Positions 35,342 through 46,075 of a stretch of 64,000 bases of DNA are shown here, in pieces. Position numbers and translations under genes: made by a program. This DNA comes from Coriaria nepalensis (taxonomy: Eukaryota; Streptophyta; Magnoliopsida; Cucurbitales; Coriariaceae), in assembly GCA_027186245.1 (NCBI GenBank), contig CP114481.1, positions 54,506,569 to 54,570,568 of the forward strand, read 5' to 3'. How positions within the stretch are numbered: the stretch's first letter is position 1; each line of letters starts with the position of its first letter. The notes below the pieces were generated by a model. That model was given only the letters and a program-made list of their open reading frames with translations, was not told the origin of the DNA and ran no database searches.

Positions 35342-37522
35342 TTAGGAGGACTTGGTGGGTTCCCATGGTTGGTACCTGGTCCAATCTCTCTGTCCTGGAT
35401 TAAGGGTATGCCCCTTGGAATGGTAGATGTATTCATCTCCCTCGCCCGAGAAATTCTGCTTGTGTTCAAGCCCATAAGTCCTCGGTTTTAGCATCAAAAG
35501 CTCATCTCCTGTGTGATCGGTTATGTAATGAAGCCAGCCGTGCCATTCTGGTGGGACCTGAGAAGCATTGTAGCGACCCTTGTCTCCATATTCAACCCAC
35601 CTGTGTCTTCCTGGAAAAGCACTCAGAAAGTCAAAGGAAAACATAGAGATGTCCTTAAGTTTTAACAAGGAAACAACCATTTTTTTTGTTTTTTTTTGTT
35701 TTCAGTTAGCAGTGGGCTGTTAATTATTTTCTAAAACTGTCCCCTAAAATGTACCTTAAAAGTTTTCCATTTGCTTTCCACATGAATAGCATATGGTTAA
35801 ATGACAGAAATAGTGTTACCTCACACTATTACTACATAAATCTTCCAAAGCATGCCTCTAAAATACACTTACCTCCAATCATGAATAATGTTATATGGGA
35901 ACACCAAGTGTGAAGTACAACATTTAAGAGTAATAGAGGGCTTAGCCAATTATCACTGTTAGATGACCAGACCGTTTCACTAATTCTCAATTAATAGTTT
36001 CCCAATAGAGAGAAAGTTGGCTAATGTAAGGGATACACTCACCATATTGAGTCGCTTCATTGTATTTCTCATAATACTTATTACCAAACTTATCAACACC
36101 CATAAGTGTAGCCCCAATATTGTGGATTTTGGTTTGCCTATATCAATCAAACAAAAAACAAGTTACTGATTAGCATATATTGCTGACTCGTACCTGAGTA
36201 ATGCACCACAACAACATTATACATCAGAGAAGAAAAAGAACAAAGAAAACTTATAGATAAATTTCCAAGAGACTAATTGAAGAAATTTGTTTACCAAGAT
36301 TCAGATAATCGTGTAACTCATCCTCAGATTTATTAACGAGTTATTAAAAAAAAAGAAAAAAGAACTTGAAAACAACAGAGCCAAGAAAATGATAATCTTG
36401 ATCCCTAGACCTGCCAACAGGTCTAACACATATGACATGAGGTAACTTTCTATAGAAAGAACATCAGAAATCGAATATCTTCAACTAATGAAATTAGGAT
36501 TTCAGATATGGTCGACCACCACAATCTACAGGTATGAAGCATGAATATCCTTTGAGCAATTGGCAGTCTGATTTCACAATCTACAGGCTCTTTAGAGGTG
36601 GAGAGGAGGATGATCTTGTGAACCTAAGTAGCGAACTAACATCAACAATCAAGAATCTCTGAAAGTAATATCCAATATCTCACTATGATACTGTTTTAAA
36701 ACTTTTGTTCCAAATGAGTATCTAACAAATATATCACCTTTCATGTTATGCCTACTTCTTCACAGTTAATTTCAGAAAATAGCATCATTTTCTAGTGATA
36801 AAAGTGTCAAGAACGAAGAATCCTCGATTGTGAACATTCTCAGTTTACAAAAAGCCATAACTTATAAGCAAAGGTAAGTTGACTTACAATAAGTTTCCAT
36901 CCAAAAGGCATTTCCTGTAAGATTCAAATAAAATGGGAAACGAAGATGTGAGTCAGTCCAGGTACAATAATAAACTTGACTTCATTAAAAACAGATCTAT
37001 CCAAGAACATCATAAATAATCTCAATTAGAAGTTTCAAGCTTCAAACAATTTCTCCGAAACCTAACCAATAGAAACTATATGCAACCATATTGATTCTTG
37101 AAGCACCTTATCTGTTTATCTATTGACTAACTCCAAGCATTGACACATCTACTGAAATGCATAATTCAATTTCCTCTGAACACTATCTCTATAGCTTATC
37201 AACCTTTGCAGAAGAATTCATTTCGAGTATATTTGTCCCCTAAAAACAGATCCTAAACAGACCATAACAGCTACTTAAAGTAAAATTTTACAATCTTCAA
37301 AATTTCAACCACATTTTTCATGGAATCAACCGAAAACAAACAAATTCAGGACAGAGATGTGGAAAAATGTAAAGCATCTAGGATTCTCTGAAATATTTCT
37401 CAGTAAGCAAAAGGGCGAAGAAGGAAAACATACGCGAAACCTTCTTCCTTGAGCTCTTTGACGAAGGTCCCGACGCCTTTTTCTTTGATCTCCTTCAACA
37501 CTCCCCTCACCACCGACGCCAT
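35342..37522 (-). CDS. NDUFA12: Complex I subunit NDUFA12 (B17.2), mitochondrial
   Basis: NDUFA12 is a peripheral-arm accessory subunit of NADH:ubiquinone oxidoreductase. Four minus-strand exons: 37522-37434, 36914-36888 (only 27 bp), 36137-36043, 35610-35342; 159 residues, the plant family length. The microexon encodes KCLLDGNLL and is confirmed by its phases (2 in, 2 out) and by joining to QTKIHNIGATLMGVDKFGNK. The core NDUFA12 domain follows: RHRWVEYGDKGRYNASQVPP, EWHGWLHYITDHTGDE, YHSKGHTLNPGQRDWTRYQP. No cleavable presequence is expected for this subunit. The gene lies head-to-head with HRD1, and resembles Arabidopsis At3g03100. Confidence 0.95.
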
Positions 37523-37970
37523 CTCTCCCTGCTATATTCTGCAGTTCGCTCCAGTTTCCGTTTCTTCTTCGGGTCTTCTGTTTCCTCCCCCTCGGGCTAT
37601 TTTTCTTTTTCTTTGAATAAAACTTGAAAATAAAAATAAAAATAAATACAAACTGCAGTTTGAGATGCTTTGCCAAATTTACGTTCCCCCCCCCCCCCCC
37701 CAAACGCCCATGGCTCATGAGTCCTGGTCGAGGTACGCGGGTTTTTTTGGCTGCGAATGCCGTACCGCAGATACATATAGATTGACTACGTGGCGTTACT
37801 CCATTGGCGTAGCATACATCACGGTCTTTTATTTTATTTTGTCAATTCTTTTTTAACCTCCTCCTTCTGAGTAAAATATAAAAAACCATCGGGGAGAGAG
37901 AGAGCGAGATTCCGTCGTGACAATAGAGGCTCCAATCGATGCTTTGAAGGTTTTGCAGAGATTCTCAAAG
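37523..37970. promoter_or_regulatory. Bidirectional NDUFA12/HRD1 promoter with poly(C) tract
   Basis: Fewer than 400 bp separate the NDUFA12 ATG from the probable HRD1 leader, so the two promoters overlap. A run of 16 C residues lies at 37686-37701. A GA run at 37894-37905 and the sequence ending in CAAAG|GTATTT at about 37970 look like a noncoding first exon of HRD1, which would be joined to the exon starting near 38537 (GTGCAG acceptor). Confidence 0.55.
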
Positions 37971-38549
37971 GTATTTACTAAAGCTATTTTGAATTGGTTT
38001 TTTAGTTCAATTGCTATCGATTAACCTCTTCTAAGTTTTTCGATTTGGTCCTTGTGTTTGGTTGCTGAGAAACCGAGGTAAAATGAACGAGACCGTGTGA
38101 ATTTTTGCTTCTTTTGCTGGTGTTTGTTTTTGTATTTGAGTTATATAATGCGTCGAAATCATTTGTTTGATCTCTTGCTTCGAAATCATTTTCCTGCATT
38201 TTCTGGGTGCCCAAGCAGTATATTCTTTTTACCATTTCATTGTCCGAAAATTGAGAGAAAAATGAAAACTGAAGAAAACTAAAGATAAAATTGAATTGCT
38301 TTTTTTTTTTCTTGATTTTTTCTGAGTTGAGGTATATGATATGTTGATGGGCGTCGAGTATCATAGACATTTCAATCTTGAAAATGTTATTCTTTCTTTT
38401 CTTCTTAATCAGTGAATCTAAAATAGTGCTTTGGTTATTTAAATTGACAATTTGGTGTCATGGGCGTTGACCTCTAACATCGTGATTTGTCTTATGTTGG
38501 GTTTTCTTTTGCTGATTGAATTATCTGCACGTGCAGTTTGGAGAAGAAA

Positions 38550-41500
38550 ATGATGAAGCTTCAAACATACGCGGGTCTAAGTTTGATTTCAACACTAGTA
38601 GTTATTTACCATGCATTTAGTAGTAGAGGCCAGTTTTACCCAGCAATGGTTTATCTGTCAACATCTAAGATCTGCCTTGTGCTTCTTCTCAACATGGGTC
38701 TGGTAGTCATGTGCATCTTATGGCAATTAACCAAGAAGGTATTCCTTGGTTCACTTCGAGAAGCTGAGATTGAGAGGCTTAACGAGCAATCATGGAGGGA
38801 GCTGATGGAAATCCTTTTTGCCATCACTATTTTTCGGCAGGATTTCTCGGTCACATTTCTTGCTATGGTCACAGCTCTCTTGTTAATCAAAGCTTTGCAT
38901 TGGTTGGCTCAGAAAAGGGTTGAGTACATTGAAACCACTCCATCAGTACCCAGGTTGTCTCATATTCGGATTATTTTATTCTTGGGATTTCTTCTTGTCC
39001 TAGATGGCCTATTTCTGTACAGCTCTGTAAAGAATCTAATACAGACGCAGAAGGCTTCAGTTTCCCTATTCTTCTCATTCGAGTAAGTTATCTTATATTA
39101 ATTAATGAGAAGTTTGTGCCATCAGATAGAGACATTTTCCTAATTTGTTCATTTTCACACAAAAACTCCCATTTTCACCTGAGCACCACAATTTGCTACT
39201 GGTAAAACATAGAATAGTATGAAGGATTTCAAGTATTAGTTTATGTTATCTTATTTTGATTTTCTTCTTTTTTTTAATGCTCTCGCTGCACTTTGCTGCT
39301 GTCCTCTTTGTGCCCTTCAAAAGGGAAGGGGGAATAAGAACAAATGAGGAACTGGGTATTGACACCTAATTGTGTTAATACCTTATGTCCAACAAAACTT
39401 CTGAAATACCGCGGTAGTAGCAAACTAAATTCCTGCTGTATTTAAGAAAGTATCAACCCTATTAATAACCATACAATAGTTGATTAGGTGTGGCTGTTGA
39501 TGTTTCTGTACATAATCATGTTTGGTTTTAAGGCTTTTAATGCCATTCATTCTATATTTCAGGTACATGATACTTGCAACCACGACCATATCAACCTTTG
39601 TGAAATATGTTTTCTATGTCAGTGACATGTTAATGGAGGGACAATGGGAAAAGAAATTTGTATACACATTTTACTTGGAACTTATTAGAGACTTGCTTCA
39701 CTTATCTATGTATTTGTGCTTCTTTCTGGTGATATTCATGTAAGTAAATCTTCTCATCTCGGCGTTTACATTAGACATGGGCGGCAGATGGATAGTTGAA
39801 CACTGTATATATTATTTCCCACATTCACAGTTTATCCATTCATCCATGCCCAAGCATAAATAAGATGATCAGTATAATATTGGTTGTCATCAGACTCATA
39901 ATATTTTTTTAAAAATTTATATGCAAATTTGTTGAAGGAACTCTGGCATAGTGTAGGCTCCATTGATGTTTCCTTGCTTTCTTTGATTGTTCTGGTAATG
40001 GAAGATGGAATGTAGGCTCCATTGCTTTCAGCCTCATGGAAGTTCCACTTAGGCAAAGTGAGGGGCTAGAGTAACCTCAGTTAGTTAATTTAGATATCTA
40101 CCTGAACTTACCTCACTGAGCATTTGGTTGTGGAGTAGATTAGAAATTAATTGTGGGTTTGGTTAAGTGAGATACTTAGAAAGCCTCCTGAATTTCTCAT
40201 GGCTCAGTTTTCAGATAATAGGGATTGTACTTTCAACATTCACTGAAAAACAAACTCTACCAAAGAAATCTATTCCTGGATCTTAGACTTGCTCTGTATT
40301 CCTCATGCTACTTCCCCTGTTTATATTTCTATCTTACCTTACATCTGATGAATCGTCTAGGAACTATGGGGTGCCTCTGCACTTAATTCGGGAGCTGTAT
40401 GAGACATTTAGGAACTTTAAGATCCGTATTGCTGATTACATTCGTTACCGAAAGATCACATCAAATATGAATGATCGTTTTCCAGAAGCAACACCAGAGG
40501 AACTTACTGCGTGAGTTTCAAACTTGGCTCACCATTTTCTTTCTCTGCTTTTTTACATTTATTCTCACACATCACCTTGTAATTGCGTTCGAATGATTTG
40601 TAGAAGCGACGCAACCTGCATTATTTGTCGTGAAGAAATGACAACAGCCAAGAAACTAATCTGCGGACATCTCTTTCATGTCCATTGCCTCCGGTCATGG
40701 CTGGAGAGACAGCACACTTGTCCAACCTGCAGAGCTCCAGTTGTTCCATCTGAAGGGACAAGCACAACTGGAGGTCAACATGGATTGCAGCCAGATGCAA
40801 ATCAGCAGAGTAATCACACTATTGCATATTCTTGTGAAACAGTGTACCGTTCTCTATAAAAGTCTTGTGCATTTGTGTGCAGTTTTAACTTGGAAAATTC
40901 ACTCTTTGGTAGAACGTGATTTAGCTAAGAGAGATAACGTAAAAACAGCTTATGATTTACACATGCGATGTAGATGATGCAGGGCTAGAAGATGTGCCCT
41001 CTCCTCACTGTTGTCATTTGACCTGAATCTCCTCCCTTCAAACATACTTATATGCTGCTGTCCGATAAACTGTTTTTGGCAACAAACATTTCATCTACAA
41101 TTTTTTTCTTTTCTTCAAAAAATAAAAATAAAAGTAGAAAAATAACAATAATAATAATTATAGACAAACCTGATTAGATTAGATATAAGTGGTAGGATTT
41201 CTGACTAATCATTTTTATGGGTAACAGGGACTGGAAGCACAGGTATGGCTGCACAGGGATCAGCAGGTAACAATGTGGCAGGGTATCATTTGACCCGCCA
41301 TCAGGCCAAACTCCAAGCTGCAGCTGCAGCTGCCTCAATATATGAGAAGTCTTTCGTTTATCCTTCTGCAAACACACTAGTATGGTATGCCCCAGTTTTA
41401 ACATAAAAGCCTCTATGGTTTGGTTGACATATTTATCTCCTTTCATCTCCAAAATTTACTCTAAGCATAGGTGTTCTTACATTGCACTTTTTCAACTTAT

Positions 41501-42260
41501 ACTGATTATTTTCATATTAATATTTTTCAAGCAATGACAAGAAACAGTAAAAATAAAATCTAGCAGGATATAAATTTTTTGATGGTTGCCAGACTCCATG
41601 TAAAGCTCAACAAATTAAGAGCTTAAGATGAGATTTCTTTCTATATAGGTCACCTGGGTATGCTGTCGTACCTCAGATTCAAAGACCTTTACCCAACTCC
41701 AACAATTCAGAAACAAATGGAGAAAGTCTTTCTACAGCACAACCACAACATTTTGCTACCTCTGGTGGCCCTCCAAACTCATCGTTTTCTCAATTTTCGA
41801 ATAGCTTTTTCGTTCCTCTTCAGTCACAAGGGGCCAATTTAAATGAGGGAGAGAGGCAAAATGGCATTTCAGGCTCTCAGCTTGAAGCTCAGAGAAGATT
41901 TCTTGAACACCAGATTGAGGTATGATACTTCCTTTCTCGTGTGATTATCATAAATATTTATCTCTAAAACGACATGAAGAAATTAGCTGTAGATTACTTC
42001 GCTTGTGAAACACCTCTTTTCTTGAGTGAAGGAGAGAAGAAAATGTATTTCATTAGGGGTGCATTATGACTGAAAAGAAAAATGATGTTTACTAGGTCCT
42101 GCAAAAACATATCCAACTTCTACAGAAGCCAAAAGTTGAGGAAGGCACGAATGTGAGACCCACAACATCTTCAGATATTAAAGGAAAAAATGCTGTATCT
42201 GCATCTTCTTCCTCCTCAGTCCTAGATTGTGGTCGCCATGGTGAAACGGATGAGATCTGA
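38550..42260 (+). CDS. HRD1: HRD1-type ER membrane RING E3 ubiquitin ligase (ERAD)
   Basis: HRD1 ubiquitinates misfolded ER proteins and forms part of the retrotranslocation channel. Seven coding exons: 38550-39082, 39563-39739, 40361-40510, 40604-40809, 41228-41384, 41649-41919, 42096-42260; 552 residues. The N-terminal half has multiple membrane spans typical of the family (TYAGLSLISTLVVIYHAF, FYPAMVYLSTSKICLVLLLN, ITIFRQDFSVTFLAMV, YMILATTTISTFVKYVFY). The RING-H2 is complete, C3H2C3: Cys292, Cys295, Cys307, His309, His312, Cys315, Cys326, Cys329. A Ser/Gln/Asn-rich cytosolic tail ends with a short coiled coil (QRRFLEHQIEVLQKHIQLL). Two ATGs lie in tandem at 38550 and 38553. The donor after exon 4 (A|GTAATC at 40810) is the least certain junction; reading through gives an early stop at 40857-40859, a possible short isoform. 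Confidence 0.94.
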
Positions 42261-44411
42261 TACATAAAACCTGGTGGTGAATAGTCTTAGCTGTATTAGA
42301 AGAACTACGGATTGTGAATTAATGGGGGGGAAAATGACACAAAAATATATGCTGTTTTTTCTTTCAGGATTTCTTGCATCTGAAAAAGCAATGTTGTATG
42401 TGTAAGCTCTTTTTCCTTTTGTTTTGTTTTGTTTTTTTTTCTTTTTCTTTTTTCCCTTGGAAAGTAGTGTTTTACCATGAATGTGCATTTTAGTTAGTGG
42501 TGTGCCTCTTGCAAATGGCTGTTTTATGTTTAGTTTTGGTTAAGTCATCCTGATCTTTAACCGGTTTAGAATAGAGCACCTATGGAGGCGGCGGGCAATG
42601 GTGGAGCCAAGGCGGTCATGGGTAGGGCAATTGCCCATCGCATTCAATTTTATTTTATGTTTTCAAAATTAATATAAACTAGAATAGTTTTTAGAATATA
42701 TATATTTAAATAAACAAACTGGAATTGCAGAGTAGTCGGATTCTAAACGACCTTCTCATACCTCAGCCCGTGTAGCCTGCTTTTCATTTGTTGTCTTGTT
42801 CATAATTTTTCAAGAACAGGATCTATCTAAAAGATAGATTAGTTGACGTGGATGCTTTGTGACCGCTGAATCGTGTTTTTTTGGATCTCAGCTGTGTGTC
42901 TGCGCCCGTCTTGATGATAGACGGGTTGAATCTAATCTCCTCGAGAAGAACTGAGAATGTCCATACAATTTGCCCAACGCTACTTATCCAATTGGAAAAG
43001 CTACATGATTTAAATAAATAGAAGTCTTGACGTGTACGCAAGGATAATCAATAAATTCTTATAGCACTTTCAGCTGAATTATAATTCTAAATAATCTCTA
43101 CAGTCAACACTGAGATGAAGAAAGGAACAAAGATGAAGAAAGGATAATCAATAGTGAACATGATCATCATACTAGGGCTTATGATAAACCCAATTGATAT
43201 GTTTGCTGATCATCAGAAAACCAATGCTGATGATGATGAGTACCATATTGACCCTTTTGCATTACGGCCTAAATCACCATCAAAAGAGCATATTAGTACT
43301 AGTGATGATTCGATATTTGTACAAGCAGATATGGCTTGCCTGATTGAGTGCCTTGAAGAGGGTTGGCATATTGTATAGAACTATAGATGGTCCTAGAAAG
43401 AGGACCGAGTTTTTCACAGCATACGGTAAGTCTGAAGTTCTTTCGAAGATTGATTGGGATTGTTATTTTCACTATAAAAGAGACATATGTGATAAATTTT
43501 AGGCTATTTCCGAAGTAGATACTCTTACTCATTATGATGATCAAGTCGGTTATCATTTTTCGACACGCAGTGCATGTTGAATTGTTGATTACTGGTCTAA
43601 ATAAGATCATGTTCAATGTTCATGATGTTACGCACACCCCAGGTTAGGCCAGCGTTAAGTGAGTTGTATGAATATAGGCAATAATCCATGAAACCGATAT
43701 GCGACACTTCACGACTTTTTGTTTTTCCATTCGAGGAAATAAAATAATAATTTGACTATAGTTGATTTTCATAAAGATGCCCTCCCTTGCTTGTAGGACA
43801 AGTAAAAATGCAGTTGTCTACGTCCAGAAATATGATTCTCTCTATAACGCTTCGAATTGGATAATATCTCTTATTTATCTTTAAAAATAATCTCGTTTTA
43901 ATTTATCGTATCGTTATTTATCCGTATCGTATCTCATAATCGTATTCTTATAATCTGTATTTCATAGGTGACTCTTTTTATTTTGATCGGGAAGTTGGCG
44001 ACGACGTATCACTCGATCGCATTCCCTGATAATGCTAACTATTGGTTTTCTTTTCTTTCTAACCAAGAACATGAATGAAAAAACAAACAAACAAACAAAC
44101 AATTACGTAATTCCAAGCATTTTGTTTGCAAGCAAGTATTGCTATGAATGAGAAAAAGAGTGTTTTCTCGATATATATATATATATATGTGTGTGTGTGT
44201 CACGTGCTTATTCATCAATCAATCAATCAATTTGTTCCAATAAATATTAAGACATAATTTAAGAAGTGTGTAGACAAGATACATAATCGTCATTACAATT
44301 GAAGATAAGTTAGTATTGGTTCTTTTGATTCTTGGAAATTAACTTCCTATATATATATACCCATGAAGATACTTTCAAATGATCAATTGAGAGAATCATT
44401 CTTGTTGTTCC
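42261..44411. other. Intergenic; left copy of the laccase upstream duplication begins near 43.75 kb
   Basis: No gene is supported. Near 42590-42640 is GTGGAGCCAAGG followed by GGGCAATTGCCC, a style common at plant transposon ends, but no element could be bounded. A 73-codon frame near 43160-43378 has no family features. From about 43750 the sequence is related to that at 49475 onwards (for example TTGATTTTC-x-TAAGAT, CTTGCTT-x-TAG-x-ACAAGTAAAAAT, and the TTACGTAAT-x-CCAAGCATTT block at 44104 and 50670), marking a segmental duplication that includes the laccases. Confidence 0.5.
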
Positions 44412-46075
44412 ATGATCATAATCAACATGAAACCATTTCTTAACCTTCCAACTTCATGTTTTTCTTTTGTTTTCAACTAGCATCCTTCAGTACTGCAAAG
44501 TTAATGTCCGTTACAAATTTGAGATAATTATTAAAGATTCGTTAACTTTTAACAGAGAATAGTCGATCTACATTTATATATGTTTGATATACGTTGTTGA
44601 ATCCTTTCTTTTAATATATAGTTTAAGCTAAGTAATTACCATGATGGACCGACAAAAGTCGGGAACTTAATAGTATAATATATGTATGATGCATATATAG
44701 TTTGTAGGTTGAACATGCTTCATGCACAAGATTGTGCAGCACAAAGAAGATATTGATTGTAAATGGGAAATTCCCCGGGTCAACACTCTCTATGCACACA
44801 AGGGAGAAACAATCATTGTTGATGTTTATAACAAAGCCAGTGAGAACATTACCATTCACTGGTAATGACTATGTATATATATATTACATCCCAATATTAT
44901 AATTGAGTAATTACAATGTTTTCTTACATATTCTAATATAGGCATGGAGTGAAACAACCGAGACATCCTTGGTCGGATGGTCCACAAATATATCACGCAA
45001 TGTCCGATACAGTCCGGAGCCAAATTTAGTCGAAAGCTTATATTTTCGAGGGAAGAAGGAACTTTTATGGTGACATGCACATAGTAACTGGGCAAGAGCC
45101 AAGAGCCACGGTTCATGGAGCAATAGTCGTTTCTAACATAAGCTTACGCTTGCGAGGACACAAATCGGAAACTTAATATGATTTATCAAAATATTATATT
45201 AATCATTGGATTAACTTACAACTTTATATTTCAAATTGTTTTGTTTGTCTTCTTGTTATGACTAATCCATGTTTAGCTGTTAATGTTTTATCTTAAATAA
45301 GTTTTATCTTGAATATGTAGGGGAGTGGTGGAAGGAAGACATTAATGAGGCTTATGCTGACTTTCTTCAGTCTAGAGGAGACCCTATTCTTTCAGATGCT
45401 TATACTATCAATGGTCAACCTGGTGATCTCTTTCCTTGCTCAAGTCCAGGTAATTATATCACTCAATTCCTTAATTTGTAGATCAAGTTATTAACGGATG
45501 GAACTCCGCTCAAGTTGGTGTAAAATTCACATATTTTTGGAGTCCAGGGAGAGCACTGCTCAAGTTAGCTTATAAATGGGGAGCTGGAAATTGGTGTATT
45601 AACAATATATATCTAGATTGATTAGAAACAACTATTAGTTGGCTTTAATGTTTATGACAATTCCCATTCTTGTTTTTGTACTAATGACACTGCTTATACA
45701 AGCTAATATTGTCTCACCATATGCAGAAACATTCAAGCATTTGGTTGATTCTGGCAAGACCTATCTGCTACGGATAATAAACGCAGCCGTACAAGGCATT
45801 CTCTTCTTCTCCCTTGCTAATCACACTCTAACTGTCGTTGCAACTGATGGTAGCTACACTAAACCATACGAAACTGACTATATTGCAATACCTCCCGACG
45901 AAATCATGATGTCATCTTCACTGCTAACCAAAAACCGGGTCGCTATTACATGGCGGCTCATGCTTATTCTAGCCCTCCCGGCCTTGCTTATGATTACACA
46001 ACCGCTACAACCATTGTCCAATACAATATTCCAAATCACACTTTCGATTCATCTCCTTTAGTGCATTTAGATTTT
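44412..46075 (+). pseudogene. Laccase pseudogene, left tandem copy, truncated
   Basis: This aligns along its length with the intact laccase at 51264, exon by exon: 44412-44510 region (leader), about 44710-44863, 44942-45135, 45321-45451 and 45727-46075. Lesions: a frameshift in the signal peptide; two extra bases near 44790 (ACTCTCTATG against ACTCTATG); in the second copper site the WWHAH codons are out of frame and read TGGTGACATGCACA; a 7-bp duplication (CAAGAGC) near 45096; the end of exon 3 and its donor are deleted; a 108-bp insertion lies after exon 4; a short deletion causes a frameshift near 45903; and exon 5 stops at about 46075, where a gypsy element begins. Copper sites 3 and 4 are absent. 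Confidence 0.9.
45496..45603 (+). mobile_element. 108-bp insertion with 7-bp duplication in laccase pseudogene
   Basis: The intact copy reads AAGTTATTAACAATATA at the same place. Here TATTAAC occurs at 45489-45495 and again at 45597-45603, with the extra sequence between. This looks like a target-site duplication around a very short nonautonomous insertion. Inside, GCTCAAGTT occurs twice (45509-45517 and 45559-45567). Terminal inverted repeats are not evident. Confidence 0.55.

Noticed and set aside
37326..37718. 130-codon minus-strand frame starting before NDUFA12
   Set aside because: It overlaps NDUFA12 exon 1 in another frame and is built from the poly(C) tract and untranslated leader.
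42590..42660. Possible transposon end (GTGGAGCCAAGG...GGGCAATTGCCC)
   Set aside because: The style is suggestive, but no opposite end or target duplication could be found, so it is not called as an element.
43154..43378. 74-codon frame with an acidic Asp/His-rich stretch
   Set aside because: No signal, domain or paralogue recognised; it lies in the laccase upstream spacer and is within chance length.
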